64,000 nt of DNA. It comes from Acidobacteriota bacterium (lineage in GTDB: Bacteria; Acidobacteriota; Terriglobia; Terriglobales; Acidobacteriaceae). The position numbers and the translations under genes were made by a program. The stretch lies in assembly GCA_021779935.1 (NCBI GenBank), contig JAJXZT010000071.1, forward strand, positions 62,001 to 126,000, given 5' to 3'. Numbering within the stretch: the stretch's first letter is position 1; each line of letters begins with the position of its first letter. This document shows, piece by piece, positions 1 to 8,739 of this stretch. The notes beneath the pieces are model-generated. The model was not told where the DNA came from and ran no database searches. It saw only the letters and a list, made by a program, of their open reading frames with translations.

Positions 1-1
1 C

Positions 2-1666
2 AAGCTCGAGCGCCAGTGCTCGGATGCCGCGCAGAATATTCACTGCCAGACCGTTACTCTCTACTCCGGCGGCATGTATCACCTCTACAAGTACAAGCAG
101 TACAACGATGTCCGCCTCGTCATGGCGCCCGAGTTCGACGCCGCTTTCTTCGGCGGTGACCCGGACAACTTCACCTATCCGCGCTACGACCTCGACATCA
201 CCTTCTTCCGCGTCTATGAAAACGGCAAGCCGATCCATGTGACGGATTACCTGCCGTTCACCACCAAGGGCGTAAAGGAAGGCGAACTGGTGTTCGCCAG
301 TGGCAACCCCGGCTCCACCGGACGCCTTCTGACCATGGCGCAGTTGGAATACCTTCGCGACGTTGCGTACCCCCAGCGGCTCAAAATGCTGAAGATGGGG
401 ATCGACGATCTGCTTGCCTTCAGTGACAAATCGCCGGAGAACGCCCGCGTCGCCGAGCGTGTCCTGTTCGGCTACCAGAACTCCTTCAAGGCCCTCACCG
501 GATACCAGTCCGGCCTGATGGATAAAAAACTGATGGCCCAGCGCGCCGTCGAAGAACAACAGCTTCGCGCTGCCATCGCCAAGGACCCTGCGTCCAAGGC
601 CGAATATGACGCCGCGTTTGAAGCCATCGCCGATGCAATGAAATTCCAGCGCAACAACTTCATTCGCATCACCTTTGTTGGCAATCCGGTTGGCGGACGC
701 CTCTCCAGCATGGCCCGCACCCTGGTGCAGGCTGCCGAAGAGCGCACTAAGCCCAATGAGCAGCGCCTTCGCGGCTTCCAGGATCAGGCACTGCCGTCGC
801 TTCAGCAGGGCCTCTTCTCTCCGGCCCCCATCTCCAAGGACCTCGAACTGATGCAAGTCACCGAGGCTCTCAAGAACATAGCCGATGAGATGGGAGCCAC
901 CGATCCTTTCGTCGAGAAGGTTCTCGGCGGCAAATCGCCCGAGGAGCGCGCCAACGAGTTGGTGATGGGCAGCAAGCTCGACGACGTGGCTGTCCGCAAG
1001 CAGCTCTATGAAGGCGGCCAGGAAGCCATTGCTGCCTCCACCGACCCAATGATCGTTCTCTGGCGCACGATCGATCCCGAGTCGCGCGCGGTCCGCAAGG
1101 AAGTTGAGGACAAGGTGGATTCCGTCGTCCGCAAGAACGGCGGCCTCATCGCCAAGGCCCGCTTCAAGGTCTATGGCACCGACGTTGCTCCTGATGCGAC
1201 GGGCACACTGCGCCTCAGTTACGGCAAGGTGGCCAGCTATATGCTCAACGGCAAGAAGGTTCCCTTCTCCACCAACATGGGCGGAGCCTTCAAAGTCTCG
1301 GCAGAGCACGGCGGAAAGCCGCCCTATGCTCTCCCGGCGAGCTGGCTCAAGGCCAAGGACAAGATCAACCCCAATACGGTTCTCGATACGGTGAATACCG
1401 TCGATAGCATCGGCGGTAACTCCGGTTCGCCCGTCGTGAATACTAAGGGCGAAATCATCGGCATCCTCTTCGATGGCAACATCGAGTCGCTGCCGTGGAA
1501 CTTCTTCTACGACGACACCGTTGGCCGCACTGTCCTTACTGACTCGCGCGCCGTCATCGAATCTCTGGAGAAGATCTACAATGCCCAACCGCTTGCCGAC
1601 GAACTGCTCAATGCCGGCAAGTCCTCGGAAAAGCCCGCTGCCAAGAAAGCGAAAAAGTCGTACTAA
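2..1666 (+). CDS. S46 family serine dipeptidyl-peptidase (DPP7/DPP11-like), 5' end missing
   Basis: This is the C-terminal part of a peptidase that removes dipeptides from the N-terminus of peptides, normally in the periplasm. The reading frame is open from base 2, so the gene starts before the window; the signal peptide and the catalytic His region are missing. The S46 hallmark GGDPDNFTYPRYD, carrying the charge-relay Asp, is encoded around 155-193. The nucleophile motif GNSGSP is near 1415-1432, with Ser at 1421-1423. The C-terminus ends in a Lys/Ala-rich tail. Family members are about 700-730 residues and 554 codons are present here. The DPP7 versus DPP11 specificity residue was not assigned. 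A strong terminator follows. The family call is secure; the substrate preference is not. Confidence 0.93.
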   Translation, partial: KLERQCSDAAQNIHCQTVTLYSGGMYHLYKYKQYNDVRLVMAPEFDAAFFGGDPDNFTYPRYDLDITFFRVYENGKPIHVTDYLPFTTKGVKEGELVFASGNPGSTGRLLTMAQLEYLRDVAYPQRLKMLKMGIDDLLAFSDKSPENARVAERVLFGYQNSFKALTGYQSGLMDKKLMAQRAVEEQQLRAAIAKDPASKAEYDAAFEAIADAMKFQRNNFIRITFVGNPVGGRLSSMARTLVQAAEERTKPNEQRLRGFQDQALPSLQQGLFSPAPISKDLELMQVTEALKNIADEMGATDPFVEKVLGGKSPEERANELVMGSKLDDVAVRKQLYEGGQEAIAASTDPMIVLWRTIDPESRAVRKEVEDKVDSVVRKNGGLIAKARFKVYGTDVAPDATGTLRLSYGKVASYMLNGKKVPFSTNMGGAFKVSAEHGGKPPYALPASWLKAKDKINPNTVLDTVNTVDSIGGNSGSPVVNTKGEIIGILFDGNIESLPWNFFYDDTVGRTVLTDSRAVIESLEKIYNAQPLADELLNAGKSSEKPAAKKAKKSY

Positions 1667-1692
1667 AGGAAACTTTCTCGGTAGAAGCGAAT

Positions 1693-1731
1693 GCCCCGTC
1701 CTGACACTCTCAGGGCGGGGCGTTTGTTTTT
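1693..1731 (+). terminator. intrinsic terminator after the S46 peptidase gene
   Basis: A GCCCCG / CGGGGC stem encloses an inner CCTGA / TCAGG stem and is followed by a T-rich run (GTTTGTTTTT). It begins about 26 bases after the peptidase stop codon. The rest of 1732-1987, up to the convergent methyltransferase gene, shows nothing I can identify. Confidence 0.8.
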
Positions 1732-1987
1732 ACTCGTTGGCTCTCCCCTTGCCACCCTCGCATCGCCCGCGGTAAAACCATCCTTGACGCCCATCATTCC
1801 CGCGATAACGCTTGGACAGTCTGCCGTACTCCGCAAGCACTTCCGCGAATACGCGACGATTGAATTCAATCTGTATTGTCAGAGCATTGAATAGAAACTT
1901 GCTGGGCAGCTGGTGCCATGGACAAGGCCACCATGTACTGCCGTACTTTGCGGGATCGCACCTAACTTCAACAGTGTTCGCAGTGAA

Positions 1988-2686
1988 TCAACTCTGCGTC
2001 AGAGTCGAATCTCTCATCCGCACACTTGCATACGAGCCCGTAGCGGATTCAATCACGTTGACGTCAACGCCAGAATTCTTCCACGTCGACAACACAGCTT
2101 GCTCTTCGGCACGTTCTGCATCGTCGAGGAGTACCACACAGCTATCATCGAGTCTGTCTTTGCAGACTGGTAAAAGACCAACTCGACCTCCGCGGGTTGA
2201 CGCCGGAGGACCATCGCATACGACAAGCCCGAATCCAGAAGTAAGTTCTTCCGGCACCTCGTACCAGTCGAAATCTCCGTAACTGATGAGCCGGGCGTGT
2301 AGCACCGTGCCGGGAAGGCCGAACCGGCGCAGCGATTTACTTACCTTCTCCTGCCAGCTTTGATGGTGTTCAAGCGAAACGACCTTGATTCCACGGCTGC
2401 CGGCGTAAATGGCCAGCAGAATTGTTGTAATGCCACTGCCGCACTCAAGAATCGGCATTTGTGCTTTAGCTGCGGCATCGCATACAGCTTTTAGATACGC
2501 AGGGTCCCCACTCCAAGATTCATTTCCCCATGCGTGGTTTGTCTTTTGCAACAATCCGTTGCTCGGAGTCACCGTCGATTTCAATTCCCGGATACATGCG
2601 CCAAGACGAACATAGTTAATCGCCTGTTTCATTGCCAGCTTAATAGGAACCGGGATGAAGGCTTTTAGCTTTTGGAGAGTCGCCAT
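1988..2686 (-). CDS. class I SAM-dependent methyltransferase-like protein
   Basis: The protein has a Rossmann-type SAM-binding loop, ILECGSGITT, and a later CDGPPAS motif in the place of motif IV. That pattern resembles FkbM-like or 'methyltransferase domain 24' proteins that act on small molecules or glycans. I chose the ATG at 2686 (232 aa). The frame is open further upstream to a TTG at 2800, but that extension is low in structure and neither start has a clear Shine-Dalgarno. It is the last gene of the minus-strand run that begins at 5238, but its codon use is less G/C-biased at the third position than its neighbours, which may mean later acquisition. The substrate is unknown. Confidence 0.65.
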   Translation of the reverse strand: MATLQKLKAFIPVPIKLAMKQAINYVRLGACIRELKSTVTPSNGLLQKTNHAWGNESWSGDPAYLKAVCDAAAKAQMPILECGSGITTILLAIYAGSRGIKVVSLEHHQSWQEKVSKSLRRFGLPGTVLHARLISYGDFDWYEVPEELTSGFGLVVCDGPPASTRGGRVGLLPVCKDRLDDSCVVLLDDAERAEEQAVLSTWKNSGVDVNVIESATGSYASVRMRDSTLTQS

Positions 2687-2851
2687 AGTTGAAGAGAGAA
2701 TATCCTCTATGCCGACCTGTACGCAATCTTGAAAGTCGCTTACAGGGGACTGCGATGCCATGCCGTCCCCGGCGCTCTCTACTTCGAACTCTCGCTCCAA
2801 TAAAAATGCCCGCCTCCTCGGCGGACACTTTGAAACCTCCGAAACTGTCTT

Positions 2852-3694
2852 TTACTCCGGCCAAACTTCCAGTGCCGTTCGCTCCGTGATCTGCCGTTTA
2901 GCTTCGTCGGAAATCGGCAGTTCGCGAAATTCCGCCAGGTTGGCGGCAATTTCCGGCACACCCGGCCCCGGCCAGTCCGTGCCGAAGAGCGTTTTCTGCG
3001 CGATCATCTCCAGCCTCGGAAAGCCTTCCAGCAAACGCCTTGGCGGAATACTGCTGATATCGAGATAGACATTCTTGTGCCGCCGCAGCAGGAAGAACGC
3101 AGTATCCATCCACAGCGGACGCCCGCCGTGCGCCACCAGTATCTTCAGCTTCGGGAAATCAACCGCCACGTCATCCACGTAGATCGGATCGCCGTACTTG
3201 TTGCGCGCTCCCGGAAAGACAGACGTCCCCGTATGAATCATTACCGGAACGCCGTTCTCCTCCGCAACGCGGTAGATCGTCTCCAGTTCCTTCACGCCAT
3301 TCAGATAGTCATTGGCGTAGAGCAACTGGTGCGGCGGATGGATCTTGATCAACCGCATCCCCATTCGCAGCAGGCTCTCCATGTCCTTCCGGGCGTCGGC
3401 CGTAAACCGCGGATGCACGCTGCCGCACGGCAACAGGCGCTTCGGGTTTTCCTTCGCGTAGGCCGCGATCCAGTCGTTGACCTCCGGCCCGGTTCCCATC
3501 GTCTCCGGCGCCACGCAACTGATCAACACTGCCCGCCCGATGCCGCTCGCGTCCAGGTATTTCAGGAACTCTTTCGGCGAGCGTGAGAAGGCCTCGTAGC
3601 GCGCGAAATCCTTGTGCTCGCCTTTCATCGCGGCGAACACCGCCGGCTTCATCATGTGGAAGGGTTCGATATGTACGTGGCAGTCTGTAATCAT
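2852..3694 (-). CDS. amidohydrolase family protein (amidohydrolase-2/ACMSD-like TIM barrel)
   Basis: This is a predicted cytoplasmic metal-dependent hydrolase or decarboxylase of 280 aa. The metal ligands of the superfamily can be placed: HVH at residues 6-8, Lys117 in IKIHPPH, His154 in MIHTG, His189 in AHGG and Asp240 in GTDWPGP. The length suits the PF04909 group, which includes ACMSD-type decarboxylases and various lactonases. The start lies 3 bases after the rhodanese stop, so the two genes are probably translated together. The substrate cannot be deduced from sequence. The operon partner resembling dihydrodipicolinate synthase suggests small carboxylic acids, which is inference. Confidence 0.85.
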   Translation of the reverse strand: MITDCHVHIEPFHMMKPAVFAAMKGEHKDFARYEAFSRSPKEFLKYLDASGIGRAVLISCVAPETMGTGPEVNDWIAAYAKENPKRLLPCGSVHPRFTADARKDMESLLRMGMRLIKIHPPHQLLYANDYLNGVKELETIYRVAEENGVPVMIHTGTSVFPGARNKYGDPIYVDDVAVDFPKLKILVAHGGRPLWMDTAFFLLRRHKNVYLDISSIPPRRLLEGFPRLEMIAQKTLFGTDWPGPGVPEIAANLAEFRELPISDEAKRQITERTALEVWPE

Positions 3695-3697
3695 CGT

Positions 3698-4018
3698 TCA
3701 GTAGAGTGGAACCTTCGGATCAATCTGTCTCGACCAGCGGTCAATGCCGCCTGCCAGCGATTGCACGCTCTCGTATCCCTGCTGCCGCAACCACGCCGTA
3801 ACGCTCATGGAGCGCACGCCGTGATGGCAATAGACGACGATGTGCGCATCAGGATCAAGCTCCTGCACTCGCGCCGGAATGTCGCCCATCGGAATATGCA
3901 GGCCGCCATCGATGCGTGACGTTTCGCGCTCCCAAGGCTCGCGCACATCAAGCAGTCCGACCGTCTCCCCGGCTTCGAGTTTTTGTTTCAGCTCTTCCGG
4001 TTGAATCTCGTAATCCAT
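3698..4018 (-). CDS. single-domain rhodanese-like protein (GlpE type)
   Basis: This is a 106-aa single rhodanese domain. The active-site loop YCHHGVRS carries the persulfide-forming Cys64, and the LLDVREPWE motif at about 22-30 is typical of the fold. Such proteins transfer sulfane sulfur to thiophilic acceptors in the cytoplasm. I chose the ATG at 4018 because the domain begins there; the longer open frame to 4189 overlaps the zinc-ribbon gene and reads as a shadow. It sits 5 bases after the zinc-ribbon gene and 3 bases before the amidohydrolase gene. The physiological acceptor is unknown. Confidence 0.9.
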   Translation of the reverse strand: MDYEIQPEELKQKLEAGETVGLLDVREPWERETSRIDGGLHIPMGDIPARVQELDPDAHIVVYCHHGVRSMSVTAWLRQQGYESVQSLAGGIDRWSRQIDPKVPLY

Positions 4019-4023
4019 CACTT

Positions 4024-4236
4024 CTACCAGGTTCTCCGCATCGCCTTGAGTCGATCCGCCGTGACATCCATGTCCGCCGTCCCGATCACTACGCTCTCGC
4101 AGCCGCAGAACGGACACACCGGCGCTTCTCCGTCGTCCCAGAATTCCATAATGTCTTTGAACGCGAACTCGTGCATGCACTCGAAACAACCGCAGTGCGC
4201 GTCAGGCGAAGTCCGCTGCATGTTTCCGTCGGCCAT
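4024..4236 (-). CDS. small zinc-ribbon protein
   Basis: This 70-aa protein has Cys at 15, 17 and 20 and a second cluster CPFCGC (Cys41, 44, 46), a layout that fits one zinc-binding knuckle pair. It has no signal peptide or membrane segment and is acidic in the middle. It lies between the DapA-like gene (36 bases upstream) and the rhodanese gene (5 bases downstream), so it is probably co-transcribed. Partnership with the rhodanese, for example as a metal or sulfur acceptor, is a guess from adjacency only. Confidence 0.7.
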   Translation of the reverse strand: MADGNMQRTSPDAHCGCFECMHEFAFKDIMEFWDDGEAPVCPFCGCESVVIGTADMDVTADRLKAMRRTW

Positions 4237-4272
4237 TGCAATATCCGTGTCCAGTGGGGGTCGGGTCCCTCC

Positions 4273-5238
4273 TTACGCCTTGATGTTCTCCATCAACTCC
4301 TCGACTTCCCGCTTCATCTCCGCCGTCAGTGGCAGCAGAGGCACCCGTCCGTTCCCGCCGTAATAGCCGTTGAGGTCCATCGCATACTTCGTACCCGGAA
4401 TGCTCATCTCGGCCGAAACTCGTGTTGCCGCCTTCACGATGTGCTGCTGCTTCTCTTCCGCCAGCTTGTGATTCCCTGCCGCGTGTGCGGCCCAGATCTC
4501 GTGACACGCTATCGGTGCGGCGTTGGCGAAGGCGAGGATTCCCCCAACTGCTCCCACGTCCAGCAGCGCCAGCAACTTCTGCGCCGTTCCCACCAGCACC
4601 TGGAAGCCCACGTTCTTCTGTTCGCCTGGCGCGTTCTTCATCCTCACCGTAACCGGTGCGCCCGCGGCAGTCACCACGGCGGAGCCCGCTATGTGTCGAG
4701 TCTTCTCCACCATGAGTTGCACTTTCTCCGTGGAGCCGCTTGATTCCTTGATGCCCATGATGTTCGCGTGCTCCGCGAGTTCGATCACCACGTCCGCCGG
4801 AATGTCATAGCCGGTCGCTGGCGGAAAGTTGTAAATGACAATCGGCAGCGGCGAACGATCCGCGACGGTTCTGTAGTAAGCCAGCATGTTCTGCGGCTTC
4901 ATCTGTCCCTTGTAGTAGTGCGGAGTGCGCACCAGCGCAACGTCGTAGCCGAGCGTAGCGGCGTACTCGGTCAGCACCAGCGTCTCGCGCGCGGACTCCG
5001 CCGCCGTTCCCGCGACCATCACTTTTTCCGGCGCGGCAAATTCCATGGCACACTTCAGGACATCGCGCCGCTCGGCGTCGCTCAGCATTACGGCCTCGCC
5101 GGTTGAGCCGAGCACGACCAATCCGCTGACTGGAGTGAGGCAGAATTTCTCGACGTTGTGTTGCAGCTTGCGGAAATAAATGTCGCCGTTCTGGTAGAAG
5201 GGCGTGGTAATCGGCGGAAGAACTCCGTGCAGAAGCAT
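4273..5238 (-). CDS. DapA/HOGA-like class I aldolase (dihydrodipicolinate synthase family)
   Basis: The 321-aa TIM-barrel protein has the family landmarks: STGE (45-48) for the pyruvate carboxylate, Tyr136 in IYNFPP as proton relay, and the Schiff-base Lys164 in GIKESSG. It should cleave or condense a pyruvate-type substrate. The family includes DapA, N-acetylneuraminate lyase and 4-hydroxy-2-oxoglutarate aldolase, and these cannot be separated reliably by eye. The neighbours (rhodanese, amidohydrolase) are not lysine-biosynthesis genes, so a catabolic aldolase is more likely than dapA. It is the first gene of the tight minus-strand operon. The ATG at 5238 has only a weak Shine-Dalgarno. Confidence 0.85.
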   Translation of the reverse strand: MLLHGVLPPITTPFYQNGDIYFRKLQHNVEKFCLTPVSGLVVLGSTGEAVMLSDAERRDVLKCAMEFAAPEKVMVAGTAAESARETLVLTEYAATLGYDVALVRTPHYYKGQMKPQNMLAYYRTVADRSPLPIVIYNFPPATGYDIPADVVIELAEHANIMGIKESSGSTEKVQLMVEKTRHIAGSAVVTAAGAPVTVRMKNAPGEQKNVGFQVLVGTAQKLLALLDVGAVGGILAFANAAPIACHEIWAAHAAGNHKLAEEKQQHIVKAATRVSAEMSIPGTKYAMDLNGYYGGNGRVPLLPLTAEMKREVEELMENIKA

Positions 5239-5305
5239 AGTCGTAAAAGAGCCTCAAGGAAGGTCCACGACCAGTTTACTACCGTTCCCGTGCCTTATTG
5301 CGAGC

Positions 5306-5331
5306 AAGGCGGCAGCCGAAGCCGCCGCCTT
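5306..5331 (-). terminator. GC-rich hairpin at the end of the DUF1028 gene
   Basis: Arms AAGGCGGC and GCCGCCTT are separated by a short inner GC pair closing a TTCG tetraloop on the minus strand. It starts 19 bases past the DUF1028 stop codon. No U-run follows, so it may act as a Rho-type end or an RNA-stabilising hairpin rather than a classic intrinsic terminator. Confidence 0.4.
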
Positions 5332-5349
5332 CGTAAGCGGAATTGCCGG

Positions 5350-6468
5350 TCACTTCGCCTGCGCCAGAATCTCGTCGATGATCTTTGGATCGTTCGGCAG
5401 TAGCCCCACCTTTGGCAGCCGCGAAGTCATCGTCACCCAGCTCTTCTCCATCGCGAAACACTTCTTGAAAAGCGGCAGTGACTCCTGCACTTTTCCCATG
5501 TTGACCAGCGCCGCCGCGTGCCAATAAATCATCTCCGCCAGCCGGCTCTTCGGGACGCCCTCGGTGTGCGAGGCAATCTCTTCCGCCGCCGAATATTCGC
5601 GCAGAGCGCCTTCGTTGTCGTGATGCTCCACCGCGAGATCGCCGGCATTCATGTGGTTATAGGCGCGCGACAACGCCACCAGCCGCCGCAACTCCACCAG
5701 GGGATAAGGATTGTCGTCCACGCGGACGTTGAAAATCTGGTCATTCCACGGCTGCCCGCTCGACTTCGCCTTGACCACGATGAGCGCCGCCGACTGACGT
5801 CCACGAAGATCGCCGCCCGCAGCCTGCGCCGCGTCCAGTGCGGCCAGCATACGATCGGCCAGGTCGCCCTTGGTCTCGCGGAACGCCTTCGCCATTGCCG
5901 GCCAGATGCGGTCGTTGGCCATCATGTTCGCCTGCACGGCGAAGTCCTTGCCAACACGAAAGACACTCGGCCTGTCCTTGGTGCAAGGCGCGGCCGTTCC
6001 ATACTCGACCTTGGGATCGGCTCCTCCGACCTCGTTGCCCGCCGCGTAAACATCGTTGCATCCCGTATAGGAAGCCACGTTGCCGTTGGCGTCGATCATC
6101 CCGACCTGGCGCACCTCGCGTCCGGGATCGGCCGCCAGCAGGCCGCGCAACGCCTCTGGAGCGCTCCTGCCGGCTCGCATCACATCCAGCCCAAGCTTTC
6201 CGTAGCTGGGATCGACAAACGATTGCGTGGCTACCGCGCCAACGCCCGCCTCCGCCCACGGAACGATGGAACCGACGTTGAACCAGTGCGATTGCACGGC
6301 GACGCCGATCTCGCCCGTCTGCGGATCGCGCGCAACGATGGAAAAGGTGTGAGCCAGCGGTCCCGGTTTCATGGGCGCTGGAGCTTTCTTGTGATTGGAT
6401 GCAAACAGGAGAGCGGTGCAGAACAAGACCGCGCAAATGGGCAATACACGTTTCCAGTTCATAGTCAC
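5350..6468 (-). CDS. secreted DUF1028 (Ntn-hydrolase-like) protein with C-terminal helical extension
   Basis: The N-terminal hydrophobic segment at about 7-24 looks like a signal peptide. From about residue 40 the sequence HTFSIVARDPQTGEIGVAVQ is the characteristic DUF1028 start, and the domain runs to about 245. The last 110 residues are alpha-helical and TPR-like, with a final stretch that resembles the C-terminal part seen in some DUF1028 proteins. The fold is related to N-terminal-nucleophile hydrolases but no activity is established for the family. A perfect minus-strand terminator lies upstream (6531-6559), so the gene has its own promoter between there and 6468. Function remains open. 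Confidence 0.85.
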   Translation of the reverse strand: MTMNWKRVLPICAVLFCTALLFASNHKKAPAPMKPGPLAHTFSIVARDPQTGEIGVAVQSHWFNVGSIVPWAEAGVGAVATQSFVDPSYGKLGLDVMRAGRSAPEALRGLLAADPGREVRQVGMIDANGNVASYTGCNDVYAAGNEVGGADPKVEYGTAAPCTKDRPSVFRVGKDFAVQANMMANDRIWPAMAKAFRETKGDLADRMLAALDAAQAAGGDLRGRQSAALIVVKAKSSGQPWNDQIFNVRVDDNPYPLVELRRLVALSRAYNHMNAGDLAVEHHDNEGALREYSAAEEIASHTEGVPKSRLAEMIYWHAAALVNMGKVQESLPLFKKCFAMEKSWVTMTSRLPKVGLLPNDPKIIDEILAQAK

Positions 6469-6530
6469 CTCGGAATCCGTGCGATTGTACCGCAGGACTC
6501 AAAATGACCGGCTGTTTCCCGTGTCGATTG

Positions 6531-6559
6531 AAAAAAGGAGGTGACGCCCCGTCACCTCC
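6531..6559 (-). terminator. intrinsic terminator downstream of the BI-1 gene
   Basis: On the minus strand a perfect 10-bp stem (GGAGGTGACG / CGTCACCTCC, 3-nt loop) is followed directly by six T residues. It lies about 150 bases beyond the BI-1 stop codon and separates that gene from the DUF1028 gene. Confidence 0.88.
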
Positions 6560-6709
6560 CCCCATAGCGCCCGAGCCCAGAATCGAAGTGCCCTAAGAAT
6601 TCGTGGGCCGCGGCATGTAGACATCATGCCTGTCCCCATCGCGAATGGGAAATTCAGAATATTTATGTGTGGAATAACAAAAACTTTGGATGTGCCGGCC
6701 TCGTGATTT

Positions 6710-7492
6710 TTACCTTTTACTCATCGCGCCGCCGCGAGCTTGTCCAAAAAATCTCATTGCGTAGAAGTAGAGATTGATGAAGTCGAGATAGATGAGCAGG
6801 GCTCCGATGATCGCCGATTTCCATCCGCTCGGATCGTCGTCGAACTCCATGTACATGTCGCGGATATCCTGCGCGTGATACCACGTGAGATCGGCAAAGA
6901 TGATCACTCCAAGGTAAGACGTAGCCCAGTACGCCACCGAAGCTTGCATCGCCAGGTTCGCCGCCGACATCAGCCCCAAACCCACCACCAGCATCATCAC
7001 CATCGACCGCGTGCGGCTCAGGTCCGCATTCGAATAATGCCCGTAAAGCAACATCGTCCCGAACGTCGCCGCCGCCATCACGAATCCGTAAGCGATTGCA
7101 TTGGCCGGAACCGAGCGCAAAAACACCGAGAACGAAACGCCGTTGAAGGCCGCATATACAAAGAACACTATGCCGGCCGTGAGCGCGTCCACCCGTGCGA
7201 TGGCTCGCGAGAGAATCGCCACGCTGATCACTTCGAAGAGAAACAGCACCTCGAACATCGCCATGTTCCGTGCGATGAAGTCGTCGCTATCTGCCTGTAG
7301 CGTGATCCACCGCGCCACGCACGCACTCAGCAACAGTCCCGTCATCATCAGCAGGTAGACCCGCGCAACCAGGCGCCGCTCTTCGGCTTCCGCCTGCTTG
7401 AGATATGGATCGTTCGGAGAAATCGCGATGGAATCGAGAGTGGTTTCCGCCGCCGTGGACGGAGGGTCGAGCTGTGGATCGTTCGCAAGCAT
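6710..7492 (-). CDS. Bax inhibitor-1 / YccA family integral membrane protein
   Basis: This 260-aa protein has a roughly 35-residue cytoplasmic N-terminus followed by about seven membrane-spanning segments. The C-terminal signature DFINLYFYAMRFFG, with its conserved Asp, is typical of the BI-1/TMBIM family. Bacterial members behave as pH-dependent calcium leak channels or as modulators of membrane proteases (YccA with FtsH); which applies here is unknown. It appears monocistronic: the next gene upstream ends at 7622 and a strong terminator lies downstream. Confidence 0.9.
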   Translation of the reverse strand: MLANDPQLDPPSTAAETTLDSIAISPNDPYLKQAEAEERRLVARVYLLMMTGLLLSACVARWITLQADSDDFIARNMAMFEVLFLFEVISVAILSRAIARVDALTAGIVFFVYAAFNGVSFSVFLRSVPANAIAYGFVMAAATFGTMLLYGHYSNADLSRTRSMVMMLVVGLGLMSAANLAMQASVAYWATSYLGVIIFADLTWYHAQDIRDMYMEFDDDPSGWKSAIIGALLIYLDFINLYFYAMRFFGQARGGAMSKR

Positions 7493-7621
7493 GTCTGGCT
7501 ATGGAACTATAACCAGCCGCACGGCAAATGCAAGATTACTTCCGGTACAGCCGTCCGCGCTGGAACTCCGGGCGCGGATTTCGTATCTCGCGCCCGGTTT
7601 ATACTTCACCCCCGTGGCACA

Positions 7622-7885
7622 CTAGCTGGGTTTGCGTGGAACAATGTCGTTATTGCAGATGTGGAACTGGGCCGAACACTTGTCGGAGCCGCAAATTACC
7701 GGAATCAGTCCGGCAATCTGTTTCCTGGTAATGAGCCCCAGGGTGGCGCAGGAAGGACAGGAAAGCACGGCCCAGTAAGGGTCCGACTCTTCTCCAATCT
7801 CGCCGGCGTTCTCGAGGATAAAAATGGTGCCCGGGCCCATCTGTTCCGGGATCCACTCGTTCAGGAAGTTGATCTCAGCGATCAT
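7622..7885 (-). CDS. small zinc-ribbon protein
   Basis: This 87-aa protein has one CPSC pair (Cys43, Cys46) and a second Cys group (Cys65, Cys70, Cys77), consistent with a zinc ribbon. The ATG at 7885 follows a good Shine-Dalgarno (GGAGG, 6-nt spacing), which supports a real gene. It lies just downstream of the MerR regulator on the same strand. I do not recognise a named family and no function is proposed. Confidence 0.65.
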   Translation of the reverse strand: MIAEINFLNEWIPEQMGPGTIFILENAGEIGEESDPYWAVLSCPSCATLGLITRKQIAGLIPVICGSDKCSAQFHICNNDIVPRKPS

Positions 7886-7914
7886 TTTGCGCCTCCAACT
7901 TCAGGTCTATGTCG

Positions 7915-8475
7915 CTACACCCCGACCGCAACGGACTGTGCCGCCGCGGAAGCTCGACGATACGCACTGCGCGTCTCCGGGCCGCGTCGCCGCGCATGAC
8001 GCACCGGACTTGCCGGCGCCTTATGCTGCCGCGACGGACGTTCTGTCCCCGGAGCTGAACCGCTGCGCTTGCGAAGTCCCCGCACGTCCGCTCTTATTCC
8101 CTCCACCGCATCGCTGAGGCACACGGCCAGCAGCGGTTGCCGCGAGTTCTTGAGCACGTCGATGACTCCGCGTTCCGAATCTTCCAGGAAAATATGTTTG
8201 CCGTCGGTCAACAGGTGGTATTTCGCGCCCTCCACGGTCTCCACCAGGCGCTGCCCCAGTTCTTTCTGGAGAAAACGCATCACCTTGCGCACGCGTTGCA
8301 GGCTGAACCCGCGGCGTCGCAGTTCTCCTATGACGGCAATTTCGGCGAGATCCTGAAATGAATAGAGGCGGCGATGGCCTTCGCGCGCGGGCACAATGAT
8401 TCCGCGCTCGTCCAGCCACTGCAACTGACGCGGTGTGACGCCGGTCAACTCCACCACCTGGCGGGATGTGAACAT
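7915..8475 (-). CDS. MerR-family transcriptional regulator with long basic C-terminal tail
   Basis: The N-terminus is a winged-helix MerR domain: the helix-turn-helix FTSRQVVELTGVTPRQLQWL is followed by RLYSFQDLAEI. The ATG at 8475 is preferred because GGAGGTGG lies 5 bases upstream; longer frames reach 8568. After the DNA-binding domain and dimerisation helix (to about 80), residues 80-130 resemble an effector segment. The final roughly 50 residues are rich in Arg, Ser, Ala and Pro and look disordered. No Cys-based metal-binding loop like those of MerR or CueR is seen, so the inducer is unknown. Confidence 0.85.
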   Translation of the reverse strand: MFTSRQVVELTGVTPRQLQWLDERGIIVPAREGHRRLYSFQDLAEIAVIGELRRRGFSLQRVRKVMRFLQKELGQRLVETVEGAKYHLLTDGKHIFLEDSERGVIDVLKNSRQPLLAVCLSDAVEGIRADVRGLRKRSGSAPGTERPSRQHKAPASPVRHARRRGPETRSAYRRASAAAQSVAVGV

Positions 8476-8739
8476 CGCGTCCACCTCCGCTTCTCCCCCA
8501 CGCCTGCCGCGCCGTGCGCGACCTGCCATCGGAGCCAAAACATTCCGCTCCGAAAATGTTTGAAACATCTTACGGCGAAATTGTCGGCTGTCAAGGTGTT
8601 AACGATGATTCCACCCGGCATATTCGATTACGAAGGATCACTTCTTATCGGAAAGACACTTCGGGCGAGTGTGCACAATCAACGTCAATGCAGCATGAAC
8701 GAGAGATGTATTTGCCGTAAAAACGCGGAGGCAGGCGCC

